Of a stretch of DNA of 64,000 bases, positions 11,635 through 21,980 are shown piece after piece. Position numbers and translations under genes: made by a program. The notes beneath the pieces are model-generated. The model saw only the letters and a program-made list of their open reading frames with translations. It was not told the DNA's origin and did no database searches. Source of the stretch: Lentinula raphanica. Its lineage: Eukaryota; Basidiomycota; Agaricomycetes; Agaricales; Omphalotaceae. How positions within the stretch are numbered: the first letter of the stretch is position 1; every line of letters starts with the position of its first letter. The stretch is from positions 496,001 through 560,000 of the forward strand of contig JANVFP010000026.1 in assembly GCA_027919835.1 (NCBI GenBank). The letters are read 5' to 3'.

Positions 11635-12985
11635 ATGCCTTTCATCGAACTCGATGGCGCGGTCGATGGACCAGTAAAGTTCTGCTATAATATCTCCACA
11701 CCAACAGAGAGCTCAGCCGCAATTATCGATCTGACTCGCCCTACAATCATTTTTCTCCATGGTGTCTATTTGGCTCAGGAAACATTCATAGGTGCGTTCG
11801 GTCCTGCCTTCCAACCATCTTCAGGTTCCAACTGATTTGCGCTCATTACTCAGCACAATTTAACGATGTCGATCTTAGACGATTCAATTTGATCGGCTTA
11901 GACCTGCGATCGCATGGCCAAACCGTGTCCAAAGTCCCAGATAACTACGGTGCTGAGATAGCAGCGCAAGACGTATTTCTGTTCATGGTGCGTCGCACGT
12001 TCCGACAAGCTCGAGTCAAGATATCTAACTTGGGTTTCCGCTCAGAATGCACTGCAGTTGCCTCCTTGTCATATATTTGGACTCTCCATGGGATCAATTG
12101 TCGCCCTGCAGCTCGCTATTGACTATCCAGACAAGGTTCTATCGTTGTTCCTCTTATCCCCCTTAGGTCTTGCTGAGGTGTGTTGTGAACTGTTGAGTAT
12201 TTTGCTCACATTAATTCGTATGTCGTGTAGCCTCCGGACGTGATAGAAGGACGACGGACAATGTGCGAAGCATGGGTTGAGGGTTGCACTGCGGAAGAGC
12301 CCGATGAAGATTTAATGTACTGGGGAGTTTCAGGAGGTTTAGAGCTCGTCTGCAAGGACCGCCATAGCAATATCATGGAAGCGTGAGTGAAATCTATAGC
12401 TTCACACCCCAATCGACTTCTACTGAAGCGCATTTTCTTGCAGCTTAGTAGCCAACGTCATGCAACAGGTAGCCGTGAATTGGAACAAAGACCATGTAAG
12501 GGAGTATCGTATCACTACACTCGACTTCATCATAAACCGCAAAGCTCGTACAAAAGAAGAATTGTCATTGATCAAAGTCCCTGTCAAACTTTTGCACTGT
12601 TTGGGCGACGTTGCATATCCTTTGGAATACACCACGGAGTTCTTGAGCTTACTCAAAGAAGCTGGCGTCGAGGCATCCCTTGAAGCTATACCCGAGGCAT
12701 CCCATTTTGGCTGTTGCGAAGATGCACATCAGTAAGCTCTCGACACCAATCTGGATGTACTGCGAACGAACAGTGTTTCACCAGAGTGAATCCAATCCTT
12801 CATGACTTCATCATGGAAATCACAAAAGCAGATGTACCGCCTGCACCGGAGACTGTCAGCTCTCCTTGGAACGTACGTGCACGGATCCTCTTCGAATCCT
12901 CTAGTTTTGACACACATCATTTCAGGAAGTTCTGAACTGGCGGCATATTCAAAACGAATCGGACGATGAATTGATTATTTGTTGA
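11635..12985 (+). CDS. alpha/beta hydrolase fold protein
   Basis: A serine hydrolase of the alpha/beta fold. Seven exons fit: 11635-11791, 11854-11997, 12046-12177, 12231-12382, 12444-12731, 12785-12872 and 12926-12985. The oxyanion region is TIIFLHGVYLAQ. The nucleophile elbow is FGLSMGS, with Ser at codon 12085-12087. The acid is likely the Asp in LLHCLGDVAYP and the base the His in PEASHFG. A cap segment with MCEAWVEGC lies between strands 6 and 7. There is no signal peptide, so it is likely cytosolic. The length, near 340 residues, suits the family. Substrate is unknown; the general layout resembles esterases and C-C bond hydrolases. It converges with the folate gene, the two stop codons lying about 120 bp apart. 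The frame is intact throughout. Confidence 0.88.
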
Positions 12986-13103
12986 CACAGTAAATGTTCA
13001 GTTAGGGCAAGCACGATTACACCAGAATACACCTCGATACCCATATCTAGTTCATCATTTGAGGTGAGAGACTCTTAAGGGTCCAATTGGCGAAGTCCGA
13101 ACT

Positions 13104-13983
13104 TCACTGTCGATGTAATATCTCATCTGGTGTAACAATAATATCCATCTTGAAATCGTGCGCCTCTACTGGAATAGATGTCAACAATTGGTCACGCAAG
13201 GCCAAGGCAACTATCACAACACAGTCAATGAGAATAGTGATACATCATCCAGGATTACTTACCTAGTAGTGGACGGGGTCTTCCACTCTCGACGTAACGT
13301 GAAATATATCTATCGTAGTAGCCTTTTCCATGTCCGAGCCGAGACATGGAACGGTCGAATGCCACACCTGTAACCACGATTGAGTTCATCGTTCAAAACT
13401 GTACGCACCATACACACCAGGTACTAGGATAAGATCCAAACCAGCGTCCATCGCTTTGTGTTGATGATCAGACCTCAAGGGAAATTGAACCGTGCCATCC
13501 CGACTAACCGTTCAAGCGGGGGCCACATTCCGTTTCATACGATGGTTCCCGTATGCCCCATGTGCCAGACGGGAGAGTCTCAAGGTCATCCCGATTATAT
13601 AGTTTCAATAGCTCCATAGTACCATTCTGAGAAATCCTCGGTACGAACAAGGACTTGGTGTCTACGGGAGATCAAGGTGAGCAACATACTTCATCTGATC
13701 ATGATACAAACCTGATTTAAGAATGTTTGCCACAATCTCCGACGTATCGAGTTCTCCAGAAGGCATACTAAGATAGCAGCTCACTGTGGTACAGCGCTGG
13801 AACTCGGGAAGAAGCAGAACTTTGTCTGCCACTGCCCGGGCTAATATCGCGATTCAGTTTTTGCAGGCTATCCTCTTGGAATATCGGATAGTTACATTGC
13901 TCCTTGATGTTGTCCAGAGAACGTAGAACAGAGTGTAAAGATTTGCGCAGAGCCTGTTTTTGAGTTTTCAAAGCTGGTAACAT
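13104..13983 (-). CDS. FAU1: 5-formyltetrahydrofolate cyclo-ligase (MTHFS)
   Basis: Converts 5-formyltetrahydrofolate to 5,10-methenyltetrahydrofolate with ATP, returning the storage folate to one-carbon metabolism; cytosolic or mitochondrial. The product is clear once introns are removed. Exon 1 (13896-13983) gives LKTQKQALRKSLHSVL with the conserved lysine-rich start. An exon from 13840 gives VSCYLSMPSGELDTSEIV, and the next gives LFVPRIS, ETLPSGTWGIREP and LVPGVAFDRS plus RLGHGKGYYDRYI, the family's signature nucleotide- and folate-binding loops. The last exon ends DIIVTPDEILHRQ, with TGA at 13104-13106. The total is near 220 residues, normal for the family. An intron of about 40 nt interrupts the LVPGVAFDRS region. 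The gene is easily missed because no single exon is long. No lesion was seen. Confidence 0.92.
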
Positions 13984-14336
13984 TCAAAGAGTTTGTTGAT
14001 CGGAGTTTGAAACCTCAGAATAGTACCAACGTTGAAATTTAAAACTTGAACCTCGTTGAACGACGAACGTCGTAATTATAGCTCGTCATTCTAATTCCTG
14101 ATTTCATGAACAACAAGTTTCAACATCCTCATATCGTAGCTGTTTTTTCCATGTCCATTGTCAGAAAGTCCGAATATATAGCCTTATATACTTATTATAC
14201 TTATTACACAATAACCGACAGTGACGATTCACGAAATATCAGTGGCAGAAGCCAAAGAACCCTTAGAGCAACTTAAGAGTTATTGGCAGCAGGGCCCGGA
14301 AGCCGATGATACTACGAAACATCAGAACAAGAAACA
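13984..14336. other. intergenic region, no gene seen
   Basis: It holds the upstream region of the cyclo-ligase gene and the 3' flank of the zinc-finger gene. An AT-rich stretch with TATATACTTATTATACTTATT lies at about 14187-14208. No coding exon, RNA or inverted repeat is supported. Confidence 0.4.
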
Positions 14337-15675
14337 TTAACAGGAGCCTAAGTAGAAATACCTGACCTGTGAAGCATGATAAGGATAGGATGCAGCTCCT
14401 CCGTACGAGTCCCGTTCCTCTGTATAATCATCTTGCACAGGATCCTCTACCTCATAAGGTATCACGGGTCGAAGTGGGATCGCAAGCGACAGCGCACACT
14501 GCTCTATAATCGGGTCCTCTTTACCATCTTCCCATTCGGAGTCGCTATCCTCCGGGATGGATTTCAATGATGAGGCATTTTCGCGCGAAGATAGACTGGG
14601 AGGCATCCACCTCAGTCGTGGCACAACGCTAGTCAGCTCGTGGTCGACTTGCTGCACGACGGGTTCATCGAAGCTGACCTCGTATTCAGACGCAGTGGAT
14701 CGGGGTATCATCGAGTCTGCAATTGCATCCTCCGGATGAATACCGTGCGTACGAAGGTGCCGTTTTGCGTTAGAACGAACAGTAAAAGTCCGTTCACAAC
14801 CGGGATACGCGCAGGAGAATGCTATAGAGAGAGTGAATGGTTTGTCTGTGAAGATATATGTACAACTGGTTTGGCTCACGTTTATTATGGGTGTGGGTAT
14901 TCATGTGAGTTTTTAGACCACTCGGTCTGGGAAAGTTCTTCCCGCAGATGTCGCAAGCATGCATCTTTGCTTTCTTTTTTTTGACAGCCACAGCTTGTTC
15001 GATCGACCGTTCACTGGCGTCATTGGGCTGGATTTCCTGTTGGTTATCAATAGGAACTACACCTTGGGAGGATGTTTTATTGGTTTCCGGGGATCTCAAA
15101 GGCTGAATGTGCGGATATTGTATGGCTGGAAGGAGGGCGTACGGTGCCGACTTTCCACAAATATCACGAGCCCCGAAATCGGTAGAGCACCAAGTATCAT
15201 TCGAGCGACTGAACTCTGCAGTTCCTTCATCGTCCTGTTCAGAATAAACGGCATCTTCTTCATACGCAGCCACGGGAAAATTGAAGTTCCTTTGAGAGGT
15301 CGGAGATTTCGGAGAAGACATAGATGGTTCATTAACGCCTTGTAGAGCATAACGATCATAGAAACGAGTGTCGGTATCATTGATCTCGTCGTTCCTCGAT
15401 AAATCAAAGGAGGAACTAGGATCAATGACATTGCAGTTAGGATCGTGACGATATTCCTCGCGGAGCGAAGCGGGTGAATCGTCATAAACGAAGGTGTGTA
15501 TCGAATGAGATCCACTCTCGAATCGAGGAACAGGGTCCCCCAGAGCGTAACGTAGAGAGGATTGGGGATAACCAACCCGAAACGAGTCGTTGGAGAAAAG
15601 ACCACCACCCATTGGCATGGTATACGAAGACGAGGTCGAGCAACAAGAGGTATCAGACACAAACTGATCGTTCAT
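14337..15675 (-). CDS. C2H2 zinc-finger protein, probable transcription factor
   Basis: A probable nuclear DNA-binding protein. ATG at 15673-15675 (protein start MNDQFVSD) is chosen because the longer upstream frame begins with a non-ATG codon. The first about 255 residues are Ser- and Asp-rich and disordered. A basic KKKKAK cluster, a likely nuclear localisation signal, comes next. Two adjacent C2H2 fingers follow: CDICGKNFPRPSGLKTHMNTH and CAYPGCERTFTVRSNAKRHLRTH, separated by an intron near 14880 that joins ...HTHNK to FSCAYPG. The C-terminal part is acidic (EDSDSEWEDGKEDPIIE). The two-finger arrangement with the second finger of CX4C type is common in basidiomycete regulators. The last few codons after YPYHAS may instead be an intron, so the 3' end is less sure. 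Confidence 0.82.
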
Positions 15676-16560
15676 TGCAATCAGATACAAGGTTGAGAAG
15701 TAAGAATTTGATTTCTGCAAATTGGGTGCTTGAGATTCTGGCTGTAGAATAGGATGAGAACCCAGCGCAAGTTGAATTACATGGAAAGAAATAGACATAC
15801 CAATTGTTACGATTTCGTTTTCAAGACTGCTTCCAACTTTTGTAGGGGTTTGGGGCGAAAGAAAGAAGAACAACCATACCAGCATATAAGTCTGGCGGCT
15901 CCGCAATGATCAGTTGAAGAATACGGAGATAGGTCGAAAGAAAAGAGAAGGAATGAACGAGGCGAGTAAATCAACGAACGAATAAAGAAGTAAACTCAAA
16001 CCCCAAACAGCGACCGTCTGTCCCGAAGTGCTTCTGTTTGCCTTTCCAAAAGAGTAGCAAGTGGAGGCACACTAATACTTTAACCGATAAATTCAGGTCC
16101 CGCTCCCTCTCGTTTTGTGCGTGATAGGGCATACGTGTATTGCTCGGTTTAAAAGCTGACATGGACGTGCCATAGCGAGCTACCAGAAATCAACCTGATG
16201 CATGAGCGTGTATCACTTTAGCTGATCGAATACATACCTGATGTCGGATAAAATACAAGTGTTTGTGGGTCCAGTCACCTGTGATATACGCTATGTGCTT
16301 GAGAGATATTTGGTCAGAGCCTTGCTTCTTCAACACCTGAAACTCGTGAAGATATGAACAAAAACAGCAGAACATATATCCTGGTCAAGGATTATCATGC
16401 TACACAAACTACCGACAAAATATCTGTACATGAAATGTGATACGTGGGGTCAGAGATACTATTGCATGAGCCTTCCGATAGCTCAAAGAGATACAAGTGC
16501 CAAGTCAAGAATAGCTTTTGTCTGCGTTGAGAGAAATGACCGACGAGAATGAAAGGAAAC
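15676..16560. other. intergenic region between zinc-finger gene and EXO1
   Basis: It should contain the zinc-finger gene's promoter and 5' UTR (probably with an intron, as the upstream sequence has splice-like motifs) and the EXO1 3' UTR. Short minus-strand frames at 15971-16162, 16190-16375 and 16395-16640 show no recognisable domain. A longer EXO1 3' end, by intron use at the GTGAGT overlapping the stop, cannot be excluded. Confidence 0.4.
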
Positions 16561-19133
16561 TCACCAGAATCGTTCCAGTCGATTTCGTACTTCTGTAGAG
16601 TGACTGACATTCTCAACATCAGAGTCCAACGTTTTGACATTGATGTTTCCTTTTCCTGTGCTCTTCACCGAGGTTTCCTCCAAGAATGACAAGCTCTTCC
16701 TACCCCTGATAGGGTTCACTGCGAGTCGGGGTGTGACTCGGGGTGCCGATGTAATGTCTTCATTAATACGGAGTTGTCGATGCCTTCCAGTTGGCGTGAT
16801 GTTGGTTTCCCTCCGTTTCAATGACGACTGCACGTTCTTGGGGTAGGACGGTTCGTGTGCCCAGCGATTCCGCCATCCTGCAGCGACGGCCTGTGTCCGT
16901 AAAGCGTTCGCTCGCAGCCCCTCTTCCGCAGGATCGTCCTCTATTTCCTCCGATTGGTCCACGCGGTTCGTATCTGTTTGAACCGGTGTCAATGGAGATG
17001 GATACGGAGGAGTAGAATCCTCATTATCAGAGCCAGAATAATCGATGTCACTCGAAGCATCATGATCGAGGCATTCCTTGAGATCCACAACAGGTTTTGT
17101 CGTCGACAATTTGTTTGGTAGAGGGACAGGAGAATCATGGACGAGGATTTTGTCCAGCGAACCTGCCCGCACGAGGCTAGGCGATCGGGATAGGCGACGA
17201 GGTCGGAAAACTGACGCTACAGCAACAGGGCTGGATACTGGGTCGGCACCAAAATTATCATCGGCATCATCCGCAAATGGGCGATTTGAGGGCGATGAAA
17301 ATTCATCTTCCACTCTCGACATTGAAGCTGAAGGTGATATGTAACCATCCTCTTGCTCCACATTACTAGAGGAGTGGTCCTCTAATTCTGTATCAGGATA
17401 TCCGTGAGCTACGAGTGAGTCTCCGTCGTGGACTGATTCCACCTCGTCTTCACTACTAGCAAGATTTTCCGTTTCTAATCCGGCATCGGTACGAGATTGG
17501 ATAGTCATACCAGATGACGTTCGTCTAATGTCAGACACCACTGGGTTCACGAAAAATCTAGATGAGGTCGTTGGCGAGGCTGGAGCAGAGAGTGGCGTTC
17601 TCCTCTTCTTCTTCTTCGCCGCCACGTCCTGGTCCATCACCTCTGCCAATGTCCGCTTGCCACTAGCTCTACCAGCATAAACTTTGGGTTTTGATGTAGG
17701 GGATTTAGGTCGTGGAGGTATGATAGGATTCGGACCTGTGTGACATGAAATCAATCAATATTCCAAGGGCACGAGATCCGACTTACCGAAAAAGTTCAAT
17801 ATGCTTTCATTTCTCGACTTGCTCCCTGACTTGCTCTTGCCTTGAGACTTCCGGCTGGGACTAACACCATTATCGAGGTTTCGTAGGACACGGGAAGAAG
17901 GATTGTATCCAGGATTGATATCCACCATAGGTTCCAAAGTGACGGGATCGATGTCGCCCAAGGCTAGTCTCTTTGCCAATGTACGTTCCAGATCGCTGCG
18001 GCCAAAAATTGAAACTATGAAACTAGGTCACAATTGATTAAACTCAACCTTACCCTCCGATATATGCTTCAGTCAAATCATCCCATCCACACGGGTCTAC
18101 ATCCGTCAAGTACACTAGCCTCTCTGTTGAAGGGTCGTAAACCCGCTGATGCAGAAAACAGTTGTCTGCAAGTTTGAATTGGTTGAGGTATCCCTTTGGA
18201 ACACTCTTTTTCCCCTCCAGCGCAACGTGCCGAACCACCGCTTCTGGGGTCTTCCACTTTCTCAACAACGCACAAGCCGTCTTCAAACCAATGCCAGGTA
18301 TGCTCGGGAGATAGTCGCACCCGCTGAGTATAGCCATGGCGCGGAATTGTGTGTCGGACCAGCCCACGAGAGAGATGCCATTGGAGTCGGACGAGTTACT
18401 AGTGACTGATGCAAAGTCGGCTCGAGAGATAGAGATGACGGTCCTAGCAACCGAGTCGAACTTCAACAGAACGGTTTTGCAGCCAAAAACGAGGAGATCA
18501 GAATCTTCTGTCAAGATTGCAGATACAATCCCTTGGCGCTCTAGAAAAGCGAGTTGTGCGTCTGCTTCATACGGCGCGACAACATACTGGACAGATTCTG
18601 CACGAAGTGCCTGAGGACAATTAGAAGTCAAGGCTATGGACAGAACGCGTTACGGATCTGACACGCACCTTGATGAGCTGAAAGGCCATCTGAGGAGTAA
18701 CATCCACACATTTCAGATAACAGTCCCGAGCTTGAGAGTGCTTTCCTTGAGATGCGAACAAGTTGCCCTTTGCTCGTTGCTCGTCCCGCCTGCGTTTACG
18801 TTCAACTTCGGTATGTTTCTTTGCCGGTAGAGGACCGCCATCGAACACAATATATGGCTCAATGCCATGATATCGAAGGAGCCTAACCTTCTCCATTGCA
18901 TAGGTGACATATCTATACTGACATTAATTGAAGAGTAGCACCCAAATTGAGCACATACTCACTTCGTTGTGGGCTTCCCAGTTGCCAACTCGGTGGCACA
19001 AGTGAAAACTCCTTTATGTAGCCACACGTATGCATCCACTGCGATGGTTTGTCCAGAGAATTCTGAGAGATGTTTCGTAGTTTGGATGGATTTGAGCGCA
19101 GATAGCAGTCCTTGAATACCCATCCTCAGAGGT
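16561..19133 (-). CDS. EXO1: exonuclease 1 (XPG/RAD2 family 5' nuclease)
   Basis: A nuclear 5'-3' exonuclease and flap endonuclease acting in mismatch repair and double-strand-break resection. ATG is at 19131-19133, giving the invariant MGIQGLLSALKS start. The XPG-N domain contains TIAVDAYVWLHKG (catalytic Asp), and an exon from about 18905 gives YIVFDGGPLPAKK. The XPG-I domain has VVAPYEADAQLAFLE, TEDSDLLVFGC and, after an insert, GCDYLPSIPGIGLKTA, the helix-hairpin-helix that binds duplex DNA. A catalytic EADAQ and D-x-D set is visible. The C-terminal half (exons 17755-17979 and 16561-17754) is disordered, Ser-rich and basic, with a KKKKRR cluster near 17605 and a PIP-box-like ESILNFFG spanning the intron near 17790. 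Five exons are read. The stop is TGA 16561-16563. The frame is intact. Confidence 0.93.
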
Positions 19134-19786
19134 AAAAGGGAGCATCAGAGTTTTGTGTTCGCCGTTGTCAAATAGCAGGGTTTCAATTCACAAAGACCAT
19201 GGTGAACGAAAGTGACCCGACGCGCCTGAACAAACAACGCGTAAATAAAAATTTGAATTGAAATGATGCAATTCTGTGACTTGTGACTCGGTCACCTGGC
19301 CGAGTTCTCTTTCTTTCAGAAACGTTTCTGCCACAGCCTCAGGCGAAGTTCAACTTTGACCAATTCTGAAGGACTGCTGAGTAGGTTGAAGTGGGAATAT
19401 TGCAAACACGAAATTGGAAAGAACTTCTCTCTGAAACCTGAAAGTAAGTGGAATAAATATAGGAAAACGAAGGAGATACTAAGTTCAATTTAACGAAAGT
19501 AATATTTATTGAACGAGCGAGGCCGGAAAATAACAAACTACATTTACAATGCTTGCCTTGATATAATTGCTACGATGCTACAGAAAACATGGAAAGAAAG
19601 GAAGAAGGAAAGCCAGATCTTCGAACTCCGAAGAATTTCTAGACGTTGGTGTGGGTTAACGGCTACTAATGAGACAAAGCGATGGACGTCGGACGAGCGA
19701 ACCACTGATAAAAACGCCCTGTATACGTGAGTAGCAGTGTATATGCTATGGTATAATATGGAAGGACTTTGGGAAAGATGTAATGC
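19134..19786. promoter_or_regulatory. EXO1 upstream region with an MCB-like ACGCGT site
   Basis: An ACGCGT hexamer (the MluI cell-cycle box bound by MBF in yeasts) lies at 19237-19242, about 105 bp upstream of the EXO1 start, and a related GACGCGCC lies at about 19219-19226. EXO1-class genes are often G1/S-regulated, so a role is plausible. A 73-codon plus-strand frame at 19509-19730 shows no domain. The rest is the 3' flank of the next membrane gene. Confidence 0.45.
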
Positions 19787-21566
19787 TTATTCATAAGGAG
19801 GATGCTTGAATTCGTTATGAATCTCTTGTGCTTCCAAGTCATACTCTTCCGCGGGAGAACTCGAATTTTTATCTAGAATTTTGCCCATTGCATCGTAGAT
19901 AGGATTTGTGTATGTCGCACCACTTGAGGGCGATTCGAAAGTTTCCATCTGAAAGAAGAGTGAGCGTTGATAGCTTTTGGAATGTTTGTGAGCAAACCTG
20001 GACGTGGACGCCTTCTGACTTCAGGGTCGTGTTCAATCTCGGTGGCCGGACACTTGGGCTGGTGTTGGAACGGAATGCGAGCGTTGACGCTTGAGTAGAA
20101 CTGGGGCAACTTGATGAGAACGATGATAAGATATATGATTGACTAGTACGTACGCGAACATCTCTGGACCAGATGATGTGAATAGAGCGAGCCTCCTGAC
20201 TGCTCTACATGCCACAATCTAGAGCAAATTTGAGGCTGGGTACAGGGCTATATGGTAAAGGGGGTCACTCACAGTCGATCCAATAGCCGAAGGAACATTA
20301 GCGATGATCGACATGACTGGATTCAAATCCAACAACATGAATATCTGTGAGTATTAAGTTCAGAGCGCAGTCGAAACTGAACACAATAAGACCGGAACCC
20401 ACTGTCGCGAGCAAGTTCGATAGGAATGCGATGATGAAATAGATCAGCCCATCACCAAATATGAGAACGACGAGCTTTGAACGGCCCATGACTTTCGAAC
20501 TGTGAATGAGATGATGAGATTAGCCTATCATCGAGGAAAGCCTCCGGAATTATATTCACCTTGGGGCATTAATCACAAGTTTCCAAGCGGTCAAGCTGAG
20601 TACCACGAAGTCGAAGCACATGGTATACGTGAATCCCGCGAGAAGAAGGCGACTGTCCGTTTCAACTATGACGCATCCTTGTTCCGGGACGTAGGTGGCT
20701 TTGAGCAGTATACCTAAAAGCACGAAATGGTTAGTGAAATCGTGGAAAACCTGGACATATGCGCCGCACCGTGCAGAAGGAGTGACCATTGACCAAGTAT
20801 CAGGAGAATCAACGGGACTACGATGTACCACCTCTGAGACCAGACGGCCATGCTGGGAGACAAGAGTTAAATTCGGGAATCTTCCATTCATTTGACTTAC
20901 GTCCTCAGGGAGAAGTTGATTGACGCAAGGCCAATGGCAGCATTACCGACACACTGCAGAGGTATAGTATAAGAGCAGAGCTGCCCTAGGCATATGCAAC
21001 AAACAAACCTGATTGAATGTGTAGAGGGATTGACAATTAATTTCACTGGCGGGTTTGTCAGACACGGGAAAGCAGAAACTGATCTCGACGGAAAGCTTAC
21101 GTCGTTACATTGAGGGCAATTGCTCTAGGCGATGAAGTCGAGGTTCAGTATCGACAAGACAGTATATGACCACTTCTTACATTCCGACCAAAGCGAAAAG
21201 TAAGCAGTAACGGTTCAGAAAGTAGAATATCTTAGATAGGCAATACTGAGCGTAATTTCCATATCATTCTAGAGGACAACATACCAGCGGCCAACGGAAT
21301 TGTTTTTTTCCTCGAATATAATCCCAATCAAAGTCGAGCGATGTGAACCATTCCCAACTGATGGTGAAGAGACGCGTCAATCAAATACGACTGACACTAT
21401 ATCCGGAGAGATCGCGCATACATGTACAATCCAAGGAGAGCGTGCATAAATCTTGAGAAAATGACTGGAATGGAGGAATGTTACCATCCAAATACAAGAA
21501 ATAACGCCATTGACTGAACATACCTCCATCCTTGTTGATCTCGGTGGTTGAATTCCAATCAGGCAT
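19787..21566 (-). CDS. multipass (about 7-TM) membrane protein, paralogue 1
   Basis: First of three paralogues of a basidiomycete membrane family without a known function that I can cite. ATG is at 21564-21566 (MPDWNST), and TAA at 19787-19789 closes ...EYDLEAQEIHNEF plus KHPPYE. The gene is cut by about nine short introns. Recognisable blocks are WEWFTSLDFDWDYI at the start of the core, a long TM block with FVVLSLTAWKLV (about 20560-20620), SKLVVLIFGDGLIYFIIAF (about 20430-20489), IFMLLDLNPVMSIIANVP, and the conserved VACRAVRRLALFTSSG. The cytoplasmic tail is polar. The LIFGDGLIYF motif and the RAVRRL motif recur in all three copies. It sits 653 bp downstream of EXO1's start. A plasma-membrane sensor or receptor-like role is only inferred from topology. 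Confidence 0.78.
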
Positions 21567-21980
21567 GTTGTTTAATAATACCGAGACCGAGCGGGATAGT
21601 TTACAGAAAGTATGAAAGGCGGGAAAGGGAGGTGTCGACGGCGAGGAGTGTATGAGGGTAGAAAGGAAGAGGGACAAAAGTCGGAGGTTGGAACGCGGAT
21701 GGGTGCAGTTATAAAAGGGAAATTAAATTTACAGCACCGATACTACTTCGATACAGCTTCATCCTGAGAAGATTCACGAGATGTCTTTCTTCAGCTCTTC
21801 CTGTCTGTGTTCCTGAGATACACAAAATTTGTCGCTGGGCATCATGCATCAGCTCCTACAGTCAGTCGCTTCTTTCTATCTTTGAATCATCAAGACGAAA
21901 TTTTCTTCGTTCTTGAAAAAATCAAAACAGACAACGACCAGGAAATGTCCAGTCATTTGTCTGTGGAGATAATTGGTGGA
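21567..21980. promoter_or_regulatory. upstream region of paralogue 1, partly duplicated at paralogue 3
   Basis: The stretch TCATCCTGAGAAGATTCACGA lies about 190 bp upstream of the start here and again at about 31953-31973, 187 bp upstream of paralogue 3. The nearer part (GAGGTGTCG..GGCGAGGAGTGTATGAGG) is also shared. On the minus strand a TATAAC box lies at about 21708-21713, about 142 bp before the ATG, matched by one at 31901-31906. These are probably a duplicated core promoter. Confidence 0.55.

Noticed and set aside
15676..15906. N-terminal extension of the zinc-finger protein
   Set aside because: The longer frame begins with a TTG codon and lacks an ATG before 15675.
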